A DNA stretch of 64,000 nucleotides. Origin: Cinclus cinclus (lineage: Eukaryota; Chordata; Aves; Passeriformes; Cinclidae). The notes beneath the pieces are model-generated. The model was not told where the DNA came from. It ran no database searches and saw nothing but the letters and a program-made list of their open reading frames with translations. The stretch lies in assembly GCF_963662255.1 (NCBI RefSeq), contig NC_085046.1:141251762-141315761 (forward strand), given 5' to 3'. Positions 51,408 to 63,068 of the stretch are shown here, piece after piece (position 1 is the stretch's first letter; each line of letters begins with the position of its first letter). A program made the translations under genes and the position numbers.

Positions 51408-53391
51408 GGCCTGAGCACGTGTGCTTGTAAAGAGGGAGGGGAAGTAACCTGCTCTAAGTGAAGTAAGACAGTCAGACCTGCAGGCTTTCCATGTTCCATC
51501 TGAAAGGACACTGAAATCCAGCACCTGAACCCTGGTTTAACCAGCACAGGACATACAGTACTTGAAGTAGTTTAAATAAGCAAGTGGTACAACCACTGGT
51601 GTCTGCTTGATACCCAGCATTAGCCGTTCCCACTCCGCTGTGTTTTATCTGTCTGAGACATCAATCTTTGTTTAACAGATGCTGCTCACAAATTCTGTGT
51701 GTCTTCATGGTCAATGTGCAATGCCCTCCTGGCCCTGAGCTGCTGGAAGGTATATTTCTCTCCATGGCTGGATTCCCATTTAACAGCTGGGTCTCCAGCA
51801 GCAGAGGGGACCTGTCTGGAGGGAAGAGAGGCTGGTGGCCTGCATGGACAATGGTAGTGTGTCCCAGCTAAGAACGAGTTGACCTCCAGACCTAAATTCC
51901 ATACAGGCAAATACTTTGTGTGAAGATACTCCAAAACACAAACTGATTTAATCCTGCATGTTTGGAAGGTTGTTTTATTTTTTTTTTTTATATAACATTA
52001 AAGTCATGGACAGAACAAAAAACATATGATGGTTTTTTTCTTTTCCTAAAAAATGCATCATTTAACTTCCTTAGAGGAATCTAGAATTACTTTCCCTGAA
52101 ACATACTGACTGAAGCACATCTATTTCACATGGTTTGCTTAACACATTCTGAGAGAAATATAATTAAATTTCATGAATAAGATCCATCCACTTGCATGCA
52201 TGCCTTGATTCAGAAATTCAAAGTCAGTGAGCAGCTGTAATAGAAACAGTAGTCTTTATAGGGAGTTGCACAATATATAATAACTTTCTAACTTGTTTAA
52301 AAAGAAGGGTTGTATTTTTCATTCCAGTGTCAGCCTTGCTTTCTGCATTATAGCTCTAATACACAGGGTGAATAATTTTATTCTGCAAATAATTGCATGA
52401 TGATTTATCCTACAAAGTATCTGTTGTCTCCGTAAAGCAAAATTGAATCAAACAGGGTCCCAAGCCTCCTGTTATTCTTTACCATAAATGTGGCATTCAT
52501 TTGTCCTCCATTTGCCCTCAGTGCTGTTTGTAAAGGGTAGTCTGTGCCATACTACTGTGCTAATAGTCAGGAATATATCTGTGAAATGGCTAAAGCTGTG
52601 CCACTTGATGGGAAAGGAGAGAGGGCAGACCAAGACACCTGTAGGACATTCCTAGTGCTGTGCACAGGCCAGACCCCAAGACACAGCAGGAAGGGTGATG
52701 GTCACGTGTGTGGAAAAACTGAATTTTTTTCTTGTGGGAAAAGGTTTCCAAATCTGGGAGACCTTGGAAAAGCAGAGGTTTGTGTTTGCCACAGGCAAAT
52801 CTTTAGGTCAAAGGCAAATTGATGTTCTTCAGGCATTCCTCTCCTTTTCCATTTCTCTTTGCATCTCTCTCATTGCTGTCTTTCTATTTAAACATTTACA
52901 TATGTCAGAGACATCTTAAAGGTTAAAGCAGTCCATGCTGTATTTATTCCACCTGCCCAATACTTCTTGATATATAAGATTCTCTGCCTTGAACCCTGAT
53001 TTTTTCTCCCACCAAATAATTCAGGGAGTAAGTGGACTCCAGGTATCTGAGCAGGAAACTAAACAAAAGTCTGACTAAAAAACTTTGAAACAATCAAACA
53101 GAACTGTATAACCAAGCACTCCCCTATAGGCAGGAAAACCACTGTAGCTTCATATAAACTCTAACTACAGTTCACTTATCTTCCTTCCTATTTGAACCCT
53201 GCAACCTTTTTAAGGTTTGATTTAATTTCTGGAAAGCAAACATAAGAGAAGTTATTTCACAACATAAGGGCATAAATAGCAAAATTAGTGCAGAGTATTA
53301 TCTTATAAGCATAACAGCAACCCACAATTGGAAGTATTCTGTAGGAATATTAACCCCAAATTTCCCTTTTGAAGAATGTGCAGCATGTTCC
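51408..53391. other. Non-genic DNA
   Basis: Unique-looking sequence with a T run at about 51972-51990. Overlapping plus frames at 52544-52919 are short and unrelated to known families. The frame at 51668-51871 has an opposite-strand twin (51686-51934), as expected by chance. Confidence 0.5.
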
Positions 53392-53466
53392 TGTGTGGCC
53401 TGGTCACATAAGAGTTGGACTTGATGACCCTTGTGGGTCCCTTCCATCTCAGAATATCCTGTGATC
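53392..53466 (+). mobile_element. Truncated TguSINE1-like / CR1-type tail
   Basis: The plus strand CTGTGTGGCC, GAGTTGGACTTGATGACC, TTGTGGGTCCCTTCCATCTC and AGAATATCCTGTGATCTC matches the 3' tail of the SINE at 2397-2517 (there on the minus strand). It may keep the last few bases of the tRNA-derived part (GTGTGGCC beside GTGGGCCA). The copy is nearly all tail, so a CR1 of the subfamily sharing this tail cannot be excluded. Confidence 0.75.
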
Positions 53467-54614
53467 TCAAAGTGTCAAAAAACAACACTGCCAAGCTGGA
53501 CTCAATGCAGTGTCACTCTGTCCTCAAGGATCTCATACAAGCTTGCAAGACCATCTTTTTATTTTTGCCATGCAAGACTAATGAAATCAATGGCATAAAT
53601 AACCCAAAATTTTCTGTGGGACTTTGCACTTTATAAAAACAAGGTTAATTACAGTGATGAGTTTTTAATATGTTGCTGTTTACCTTCATTTACAATGTCA
53701 AGGTCTGGGACTCTACTGGACAATTAAATTTCATCTTCAAATCTGCAGCATCAGATTTGATTGACTCATTAGAGGTTTAGGAGTAGGTGTTTATTTGTGT
53801 AGGTTTTTCTTTCTTTTCCAAACTTCAGCAGATCCAAATTCTATAACCAGCAGTTCTCACACAAGAAACTGTTGTTGGTTCATTTGGAGCTGTGACCCAT
53901 GGATGTCATGGGTGGGGAAGAGCAGGCACTCAGCTCTCACAATTGTATGGATCTGTAGTATTTCTATATATATATATATATGTATATATATAATTGATAT
54001 AATATGATAATATGATATGATATATATTTATTTCAGTTACTCTGTTTTACACTGAAGCAATCAAATGCAGAAAGTGATCCATGAACATCAATATCATTTG
54101 GTCTATAAACAGTTCACCTTAACGTAATGCAAGGAACTACAGGTTGTGACAGTGTCTTGCTCTGTCCTGGATGATAGAAATCCCAGCTGGTAAATTTTTA
54201 CAACTCATATACTCACTGTGTATATGTGTGTGTGTAAGTCACTTGTAGGATACATATTAAATAGACAATTTACATATTATTTCCTCTGCTTAGGGACCTA
54301 CCTTGCTCCATGTGTTTTACAAAGAATTTGCATTGCTACCTTTGGTCACAGTGACTTTAGACACTTTCACTGGTCTGCAAGGAGAAGTGTGAATTACTGT
54401 CATCATTATGTCTGAGGGAGTGACTGGGAGATATTTGCTCTGAATTATACATAATGCCAGATTATCAATGGATGTCCTTCAGCAAAGGCACAGCATGGGA
54501 GTAAGAAGTAAAATGTCCAGCTTTATTCCCAGCTCAAAGCACTTGGGAGCTATGAATCTGCTCTCCTCACTTCTCCTCCAACATCACAAGACTGACCTTT
54601 TGTATATCAGATTG
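53467..54614. other. Non-genic DNA with a TA microsatellite
   Basis: No gene seen. The frames at 53795-54007 and 54218-54674 (plus) are incidental; the first runs into the TA repeat. Confidence 0.5.
53965..54030. repeat. (TA)n microsatellite with ATATGATA extension
   Basis: TATATA alternation, then one TG, more TA, then AATATGATAATATGATATGATA. It can form cruciforms and is probably length-variable. Confidence 0.9.
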
Positions 54615-55540
54615 TTAATCACAGAGTTGTTTAAGATACAAAAAAACTTTAAGATCTTCAAGTCCTGCCATTAACTCAACTCCTGCCAAGCCCACCACTA
54701 AGCCATGTCTCCTGGAGCCACGTGTACACCTACACACAACTACACATCTTTTAAATACTTCTAGGAATGGTCCTTAGAGCAGTCTATTCCAGTGCTTAAA
54801 AACCCTTGTGGTGAAAATTTTTTCCCTAATATCCACTGCAAACTGCAGTTCTGCTGACACCCCTTCTTACTTCTCCAAGAACTGAAAATTCAGTCATTTC
54901 ATGATGTCTTTGCTCAAGACAGTCTAACCATTGCATCACCCACCAGTTTTTCTGTGTTCACAAACAGCAAGTCCAGAGGGGCATATCCATGAGTTGCCTT
55001 CCTTGCCAGCTGTGTCAGGAAGTTCTCTTCCACACACTTCAAGAACCTCCTGGACTGTTTGCTCCCTCCTATGTTGTATTTCCAGCAGACCTCTGGCAAG
55101 CTGAAGTCCCCCTAGAGAACAAGGGCTAGCGACTGTGAGGCTTCTCCCAGCTGCTTATAGAATATTTCATCTGCCTCTTCATTCTGGTTAGGTGGTCTAT
55201 GGCAGAATCCCACCATGATATCTGCCTTGTGATCATCACCATCAAACTCTGGAGAGCAAAAACAATCCCTACCATACAGGGCTAACCCATCACTCTCCTT
55301 CCTTGCCTGTCCAATCTGAGGAGTTTATAGCTATCCATTGCAGCACTCCAGTTGTGTGAGTCATCCCAACAGGTTTCCATGATGGCAGCTATGTCAGTTT
55401 TCCTGCTGCGCAGTGGCTTTCCAGCTCCTCCTGTTTGTTGCCTATGCCTCAGGTATTGGTATAGGTGCAGTTGGGCTATCGAGCCCAGCACCTTTTTTCG
55501 GGGAGAGGCCATAATTTATACGTGACTATTCTCAGTTGCT
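54615..55540 (-). mobile_element. CR1 LINE with the reverse transcriptase deleted (endonuclease joined to 3' tail)
   Basis: On the minus strand, 55540 to about 54845 codes for the CR1 endonuclease and the linker after it, and 54840-54615 is a CR1 3' end (GGATATTAGGG, then a TAAGCACTGGAATAGACTG-like block, then CCATGTCTCCTGGAG and CCACCACTAAGCC on the plus strand). The two join at about 54835-54845, so roughly the whole RT coding part (about 2 kb in a full element) is missing with order and orientation kept. This is either an internally deleted copy or two CR1 insertions that abut exactly. The 3' terminus is near 54615. Confidence 0.85.
54845..55540 (-). pseudogene. CR1 ORF2 apurinic-type endonuclease remnant
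   Basis: Minus-strand translation with frame changes gives VLGSIAQL, then (shifted) GIGNKQEELES, AAIMETCWDDSHNWSAAMD, KLLRLDRQGRR, VGFCHRPPNQNEEADEIFYK, LGEASQSLALVL, DFSLPEVCWKYN, QSRRFLKCVEENFLTQL, APLDLLFVNTEKLVGDAM and EFSVLGEVRRGVSRTA. These follow the CR1 endonuclease in order. The Glu of ETWWD is present, the usual GDFN reads -DFS, and the terminal SDH motif has become RHH. A frameshift after IAQL, a stop in the DFN region and another near the SDH motif abolish the enzyme, whose usual job is to nick the insertion site. Confidence 0.87.
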
Positions 55541-56119
55541 TTGGTGTTTTCTAACATTGATAACCCCACATCTTAATATGTTTAATAAGTGAAAGGCTGA
55601 TCTTGATTGACTTCAGGTATTTTTTACCCTTGCATTTTCTGTCTTTCCTGACTGACCCTGTGGTCTAGAAACTTTCTCTTCTTAAAAGAAAAAGATTTCC
55701 TGTTTAGTCACAGGATGCTGGGAGCTGGAGTTTGTGGGAACATACTGGTACACTGGTGACATAATCAGAAAACTCAACAGAGCTTCCAGCAGTGTAGAAT
55801 TTCTCTCAGCTTTCCTCAGCTCTGGGCATGAATACTCAGCTGAGCCTGAAACCACAGGCCTGGGGCTTTCTTCAACTGTCTGCTGCACCAGGACTGGAGC
55901 CCAGAGGTCAGCTTCACCCTTTAACTTGCAGTCGCAATTAGGGAAAGCATGGGCTATGGGATGGAACCCACCTGGAGAGAAAGACACCACTGCTGTTCCC
56001 TTTCCAAATTCGTTTGTGCAGTTGTTGAGGGCCAGTGTCAGTGTGGTCCACTGGTCAGAGGCATTACCCAGTGGCAGAGATTGTATGCTATGAAACAAGA
56101 AATTTTGACTTAAAAAGCT
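55541..56119. other. Unassigned block with open frames on both strands
   Basis: Between the CR1 endonuclease and an LTR. A minus-strand frame of 138 codons (55682-56098) and a plus-strand frame of 119 codons (55734-56093) overlap almost fully. The minus product has several N-x-S/T sites and no transmembrane segment, and I recognise no family. The block could be part of a retroelement (for example internal ERV sequence next to the LTR) or host DNA. No primer-binding site or polypurine tract was seen at the LTR border. Confidence 0.3.
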
Positions 56120-56593
56120 TGTTATGGGTTAACCCTGGCAGGCAGTTAAGCACCACAGAGCTGTTTACTCCCTGCTTCCAAACCAAAGTCCCACCAGGAA
56201 GGATGAGAGAGAAAAGGAAAAGCAAGAAAACTTGTAGGTAATGATTTTAAAAAAAACAAACCCCAAATGAACAAGCAAAAAACAAACTTAAAAACAAGAA
56301 ATGGAAGAAGAAAGTAAACAAAAAAAAAGTGATACAAAATGCCTAGAAACCTCCTAGCAAAACATAAGTAACCTCCCTAAACCTCATGGAATCTGCCTGG
56401 TTATGTCCCCTCCCAACCTATTGTGCAGCCTCCATCTATTCACCAAGGTTGAGCAGCAGAATAAGAAACAGAAAGACCCTGTTCAGCAACAGTTAAAACA
56501 CTGGTTTGCTGCTGGCATTGTTTTGGTCATAAATCTAAATCACAGCACCATAAAAGCTCCTATGAAGAAAATTGACTCCAACCTAGTTAGGAC
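56120..56593 (-). mobile_element. Decayed ERV LTR (same family as 48621-49185)
   Basis: The plus strand begins TGTTATGGGTTAACCCTGG followed by GCAGTTAAGCACCACAGAG, the mirror image of the 3' end of a common avian LTR. After an A-rich middle (56215-56340) it continues with TGTCCCCTCCCAACCTATTG, TCAGCAACAGTTAAAACAC, TTTGGTCATAAATCTAAATC, ACAGCACCATAAAAG and CTATGAAGAAAATTGACTCC, ending near AACCTAGTTAGGAC. It is more diverged than the copy at 48.6 kb, and its TATA region and middle part are lost. No target-site duplication was found. Confidence 0.78.
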
Positions 56594-57470
56594 TATTATA
56601 ATCCCCTGTATTTGAAAAGAAAAGATTAATCCAGGGATGCTGTTAGGAAATGCTAGCAATGATTTCAATAGAATTTAGTAACTGCTCCTTATTATTTTTC
56701 ATTTGTTTAGCTTCTCTGAGCTGCAGGAAAGGATTTGAATAAAAGAAAAGGCAAAGTAAACCCTCATCCTCCTGAGACAAAATGTTCCTGCTGGCCTCCT
56801 ACAATGTTACTTCAAAGCAAGAGTATCAGGAACAGCTACAGCACTGAGTATGATGAACCACGGGTGTACTTAATGTTATTCAACAGAAAATGTGTCAGGA
56901 GAAAGCAGTCCAGGAATATCAGTCACTGTTGTGCTGGGAATGAGTCAGACGGGTGCTCAGTGCAGTACATCACTCTATGAACACTTGCAGGGATGCTGAA
57001 GAAGTGCACGTCACTCCTTGCTCTGCTTGCAGCCATAATTAAACATGAGCTAGTACTGTTGTTTTTTGGTGCCATTGGGTCACATTTCTCTGGAAATCCA
57101 GACTCTTTAGCAGCGATGCTTGAATTTGAAGGGACACCTGTATTTCCCATTACTTGCCAAGGTAAGCATTGCATTTGCAGAGTCCTACCTTGATTTGTAC
57201 TCAAGACAAGGCTGTCTCATTTGGGAGCATGTGGGCTCTTTGTTGCTCCTATTTTAGTTGTGTGGGGTCTTTTTCAGCAATTCAGTTCCCAGGATCATTT
57301 TTTTAAGCTTTTATTGGATGGTTTTGAAGGACAGAAGTAGGGGGGAGGAGATATGTGAACACATGTTTTGGATTTTATGAATGTGTGCTGAGCGCATGTA
57401 TGTGTATAGGATCATCTGCGTGATGTGAGGGCAATAGTCACAATGGATCGTACACAAATTGATGACCCAT
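56594..57470. other. Non-genic DNA between LTR and CR1
   Basis: No recognised repeat. The frames at 56923-57204 (minus, 93 codons) and 56993-57193 (plus, 66 codons, hydrophobic start) overlap each other. Neither resembles a known protein. Confidence 0.45.
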
Positions 57471-58740
57471 GATCACGGAATCACAGAACATGCCAAGCTG
57501 GAAGGGACTCACAAGGATCACTGAGTCTAACTCCTGGCCCAGCACAGGATTGCCAAGAGTCACACACCCTGTACCTGAGAGCATTGTCCAACTGCTTCTT
57601 GAACTGTCAGGCTTGGTGCTGTCACCACTTCCCTGGGGAACCTGGGTGCCCAACCAACATCTGAGTGAAGAAACCTTTCCTGATATTCAACCCAACCTCC
57701 TCTAACACAACTTCAGGGCATTCCCAGTCACAGGACTCACTCCTCCAGTTTTCACTTTTGCCAATGATGTCAAATTGTTTGTTCCTTGCACTTCCTCATT
57801 AGTGTAGAAATATTTCAAGCCAAGACTTCTTCAAGCAGATTGAGGGATTCCATTAGTGCTCATTTCCTCAAATTCTGGCACACTATCCCAGCACTCATCA
57901 TGGCAAGCCTGCTATTTTCCCTTTCCTTCCTCAAAGCTAATTTAAAGCTCTATCAAGGAGCCCTGTTAACCCCTGTACTAGACCTTTTTCCCCTCTGAGA
58001 ATGCAAATCCCATCAGGAGTCAGTAGATCAGCTGTTGAGTAGATCCTCCCATGGTCAACAACCCCAAAATTTTTCCACTATCACCAGTCTTGTAGCATAC
58101 ATTGGCTTGATGTATCTGCCTATTTCTATAAACATTGCAAGGAAATCACTACCTGTGCTCCTGATCCCTCTACTAATCATCCTAGGGCCCTGATGTCACT
58201 TTTGATTGCCCTTCAACTTTGCTTTATTGCTTCATTGCTGCCAGTTTGAGCAACCAATAGCAGATGGTAATCAGAGAGTCTTACTAGTCTGGAGAGTTTT
58301 CCAGCATGTCCCTTATCCATGTCCCTGGGAGACAGAAGACTTCTCTGTGAGTGTGGTCCAGTCTGTGTATTGGATCCTCTGGTCCCTTTAGAAGGGAGTC
58401 TTCTATTACAACCACCCTTCTTTTCCTCTTAACCGAGGTGGTTTTGATGTAAGGTACAGGTGGTGTTGCTTTAGGGGGCTCCACTATCCCAGAAGGACCT
58501 TCAGCCATCTCATCAGTGGTCTGGCCTTCTGCTTCCAGAGCCTCACACCTGCTGCAGACAGTACCAGTCCTACTTGTCAGATTCTGAGGAGGAGGAGGAA
58601 CCTTCTTCCTGGTACATGCAGTGGTCTGCTTTCAGCCTTTGTCTTTGAGAGACCCTTGGCTAACAGCCCTTTGACTAGTCACCCTTCAGGGTTCTGAGTC
58701 CATGGTGAAGATGCTACAGACATTTTTCTGCATGGCAGTT
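57471..58740 (-). mobile_element. CR1 LINE with ORF1 joined to a 3' tail, ORF2 missing
   Basis: On the minus strand, 58740 to about 57935 carries CR1 ORF1, and about 57745-57471 is a CR1 3' end ending in repeated TGATTCCGTGATC-like motifs (GCTTGGCATGTTCTGTGATT before them). About 190 bases between them (57745-57935) are unassigned. Endonuclease and RT are absent. Either one element lost all of ORF2, or an ORF1 fragment and a tail were inserted separately. Since the endonuclease-containing copy lies only 2 kb further along the same strand, both could also be parts of one older CR1 split by later insertions (including the LTR at 56120-56593). Confidence 0.8.
57935..58740 (-). pseudogene. CR1 ORF1 remnant (zinc-finger and GDSL/SGNH esterase-like)
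   Basis: Reading the minus strand with frame changes gives LTSRTGTVCSRCEALEAEG (Cys pair of the N-terminal zinc-binding part), TTDEMAEGPSGIVEPPKA, KRKRRVVVIEDSLLKGPED (esterase block I; GDSL has become EDSL), HREVFCLPGTWIRDML, DYHLLLVAQTGSNEA (the block normally like GTND), IKSDIRALG, GSGAQVVIS and, near the end, GLLTPDGI...LLDRALN (the region carrying the last catalytic Asp/His). CR1 ORF1 proteins are RNA-binding proteins with an esterase-like domain. Several stops and the altered GDSL show this copy is inactive. The open piece 58284-58508 is its best-preserved part. Confidence 0.85.
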
Positions 58741-59243
58741 TTTTAATCTCACTCTTTTTTATAACAATAAGCACAGATAAAAATAGCAATTGTACCACAG
58801 AGAAGCCCATGTTTTAGAGAGTGTCCTCAAAAGGAGCAAACCCAATTGAGGAGACTGAATTCCCTATGTCTGGAGCCTGCACTGACTGCATTTACACACA
58901 CCTGTGCTCTGCCCCATTTTTTATATACCACAAACTCAAGCTAGGAACACTCACCAGAAACAGTCTCTTCAAGGATCTTCTCATAACAAAGAGAGAGATC
59001 GTATTTATAGCTTTTCTTGGAGGAAAAGTGTTTCCTTTATAGATATAGTAAGCAATTATACCTTTTTCTTTAAAAAGCATAGACAACTTTTATGGTACTT
59101 AAAAGTCTTTCCTTTAGTAAACAGCACCAGAATTATTAAACCCTTCAAGGGCTCTCATAGCAAGAGTTCTCTTACCAGGCAGGTAGTATGGGAGGTGCCC
59201 GAAGCAGATGTTGTGAAAGTTGCAGAGAAGAATCTGTGTTTAG

Positions 59244-59275
59244 TACAGAAGGTAGAAAGCTACAGAAGGTAGAAA
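59244..59275. repeat. Two-copy 15-bp tandem repeat
   Basis: TACAGAAGGTAGAAA at 59244-59258 and 59261-59275, period 17. Local duplication. Confidence 0.85.
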
Positions 59276-61313
59276 AAGACAGTGATGAGAATAAATGAAA
59301 ATAAATTTGTCTCAACAAACATTTGTCAAGGAGCCTAATTTCTGTGGTATGGACCAAAATTGCTACTGACATTTTCTGTAATGAAGTTTCTTCTGATTTA
59401 CTCAAAGTCTCCACCTGCACTCTGACTCATCCACTTTATTCCTGGACTGGGCATGTAAGACAGACCTCCACATCCACAGGACCCTGGCATCCTTCTGCAA
59501 AATGCTCCACCTAGGAAAGGCTGAGGCAGATGGATACATACAGTCCTGGGGCTGTCCATTTGCCATAAAATAAGGCCTTTACTGAGACAAATCAGCTTTG
59601 TATACAGATCCTTTCCTCTGCCTTTTTTCTATTCCTAATAAGAAATGTTCTTTAAACATTGTTCTGACTGCTTAAAAGAGTAGTTGTGTCCCACCTTTTT
59701 TTTCCCTGGCTGAATTTATAGGCAATACAGGTTGTCACAGCTCCATTGAAATCAGAGGAACTATCCCAATTTCCACCAAATGATGCAGATCTGGGGTTTA
59801 AAATGCATCTTCAGAATGAAAGAGTCCTGTAAAGAAAGTAGCTGAGGGTAATGAGGCAAGGATTTCAGCTAGAGATTTCAGAAGTGTATTTATGAGCCTT
59901 AGAGCCACATTTCTCATAGCAAGGGAAATAATATCTGTTCTGTTGCTTGTTTAATGAAATTATTCTCTGTTTCCAGAGAATTAACAAGTACCAGTGCATT
60001 TATAAACTGCTGCATTGGCGTTTTGTAAAGTTGAAAAGAATAACACATTTGACATATTTAGTGGTCCAACATGTGTGTTGTGTTTGTCTTTGGAAAATAT
60101 TCTATTACCTGTTCTTCTCTGCAGACAATCATTGGCCCGTCAGTGTGAATAATTTGTTTTGCTCTGGAAAATTTCAGCCCCTGCTGGGATTGACTAAGAG
60201 GAATTGTTTCAGCAATAATCTCTGATGATATGTTGTGTATTAAGGAATAAGTGGCTGTTGAAATTGATTAATCATTGAAGTGGAGATGAGATTTTAAGGC
60301 AATTTCAAATTCTGTTCATTGCACTCATAGTTTTTTATTAAATATCCCCTTGTTGTGCTGTTATGTACAAGATTAATAGAACTTTTTTTTATAAGGCTTC
60401 TCAGTGTCATACATTACCTCCTAAACATTTGGGATGTTTGAAAATCCCAGATATCAGCAGCTCTATTTCCTAGCGATCACCAAGGAAGGAGAAAAGGATA
60501 ACCTTGTCTTTTAAAACATATTTGTCTGTGGTTTCTTGTGTGACAGCAGACTCTTTTTTCTACTTTGATATATATAGGACAAGAATTACCAGAGCAGGTC
60601 TGCCCCAAGGTTGATGAAGGCCAGTCTTCTGCAGCTGGCAGCAGACAGCACCAGCTGCTTCAAAAGAGCAGACAAGAAGTTTCACAGCTAGTGGCAATTT
60701 GAAAATTAACCTTTGAGAAATTTTGTCCCAGCTTCCATGGGTAGAAAATTCATTTCTGCCTGGAGGCAAGAAGGTTTGCAGGTCTTGCTTTTCTTTTTTT
60801 CCCCTTTTTCTTTAGGGTTTGCCACTATAAATCTGTCCATTTTTGATACTTTTATGAAATCTTGGATCTTTTTGATTGCTGTGAAGCTCTTGGCCATGAA
60901 GATATACTGTACCAAAGACAGGTGAATAGAAATTGGTGTGAAACACCATGTCCTTGTATCAGCACAAAATATGTCACCTTCCAGTCTCAGCAAGTCTATT
61001 GTGTTTCTAAGAGTTTGTGTTATCTGTGGTTAGTTGCAAGTTTTAAGTGGTTTGTTGTTTACTTACTGTTATCCCTGTCCCCTTTTTAGCTCTTGGGTCC
61101 TTTGAGTGCAAGTTCATCAAAGCAGGCTGCTCTTTACACAGCTTTTATACAGCACTCAGTTCACTGTGAACATCAGCTATTTGCAAAAGAAAGATATGCA
61201 TCAAAGTCTAGGGGAACTGAACACTGTTAACATATTCTGACTCTTATTTGACTAAATGTGAGTAGAAAACAAAAAAACCCAAGCAAGATTAGCACATCTG
61301 TGAATGAATGGTG

Positions 61314-61354
61314 GTACCTTGGTATTCACTTGCTCACAGTGAACACCAAGGTAC
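61314..61354. repeat. Hairpin with 17-bp arms, one mismatch
   Basis: GTACCTTGGTATTCACT (61314-61330) pairs with AGTGAACACCAAGGTAC (61338-61354), with a single A-C mismatch, around a 7-base loop (TGCTCAC). Confidence 0.9.
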
Positions 61355-63068
61355 AAGATCTTCTGATACAGCAGAGACTTGAGGTGCCTGGAGGAGTTGT
61401 GAGGCTGGAGTATTTTGATGGCCGTATGTCTTGTTTCATGCCTCTGCTTCCCACTTTGCTGGGTTTCTTATTTGTAATGTGAATGATCATGAAAATGATG
61501 GTATATATAACTTTGTGAGAGTGTTTTATGCTGTCAGAGTCCTTCCACTGAGTCTCCTGGAGCTGCTTCTCTTTGCACTGTGCAAGGTGACAATGGGGGC
61601 ACAGAAGTGCTGTGTTTGCTGGGGAACATGAGCTACTTCCCTTTTGTTCCTTATGATCTCTGAACTGTCCAAATTTAAAGACTCTAAGGACACATAAACT
61701 TGACATAAATTTATGCTTTTACTCAAAGCCTTTCTGAAGAATTTGACTTAAAGAGAACAGGTTTCATGTTAATAGCAAACTGAGTCTATCTCTATTATGC
61801 TTTTGTAGTAGATGAGGTAGGTTTGCTGCAGAGACTGCATAGAAAAGTGTGGATTTATTTTGTTTTTGCTTAAGTCCTGAGCAGCAGGAGGGGAGTTGAA
61901 AAGGCCTACTGAGAGAGATGGAAAAGTTCAGGCTCAACATTAAGTGAAGGATTTTACTCTTTGCCACTTTGTGAAAAGCTACATTTTGATTGTTGCACAG
62001 GACTTTCTTCAGAAGGTGTTTTATGGGAAATCTAGAGTGGATGGAGCAAGCTATGGGTGATAATGGCCAACCTTTAAACCTGATGGAAACTTGAATTCAT
62101 ATAGCGTGGCCTTTATAAAGTCAATGTTCAACTCTTTATGCATCTGAAAAGATATCTGACTGCCTCAACAATTCAGGAAGGAACCTGGATCCTAAAGCAA
62201 CTTCTTTTTATGCAGAGACTCCAGCACAGGTTCTCACTGTGTTTAGTTTTGCTGCAGTTCTAGTTCTTATGTGAATGTGGCTTGCACAATAAATAAATAT
62301 AATGTCTGTGTGTTAGTGGAGAGGAGGGATCTGGGTCTCATCATACTTGTGAATTGGTGTGTGAGATTATAGAGTCACATCAGGGCAGTTGTGTTCTAAC
62401 TGATCTTTAAAGCCAGATCTCAGGCTATATTAAAATTAGAGGTAAATCAATGCTAGCCTTTCTACTGCAAGTAGTCCACGTGATGTAAAGTAGGGGCACA
62501 GTTCTGTAGAATTGGAGTAACTGAGATTGTTTCAATTCATTGTTGGCAGCATGGCAGTGATTTATACCAGCTGAAATCAGACTGGGCGACACACCTTGCA
62601 GAAACATGGCATTTCTCATTCCAGAAAGTGGTGGAAATTTTTTGTGTTTATGCCATACTTTCATGCTTTGAGTGCTACTTTGTCAAATAATAGCCATTTC
62701 AGTGCTGGTTTATCAAGTCTTCATGGGTTTGTGCTAATCAGTATTTGTCAGAAAGCAACATATTTCTTTTCAGCCCAGTAAAATAATTCAATTGGAAAAA
62801 AAATCATTCCATTGCCATAGTCTATCTGCATGATATATATCATCAGTGCACAGCAGTGGTATCTCAGGAGACCTCAAATGCACAACCCGTGCTAAGAAGA
62901 AAATATGAGAGCTAATTTTTCTTGTAAGCTAGTTTTTTTCTTATTTCTATTCTCTGATGAGGGCAGTAGCCTTTCTCTCCACATGCCTGTGGGCTTTCAG
63001 TGTACTGGTCCTAGTGGAGGTTTCTCTGCTACAAGCACTTTCTGTTCAGGCAGAGACTTGTGCAAATC

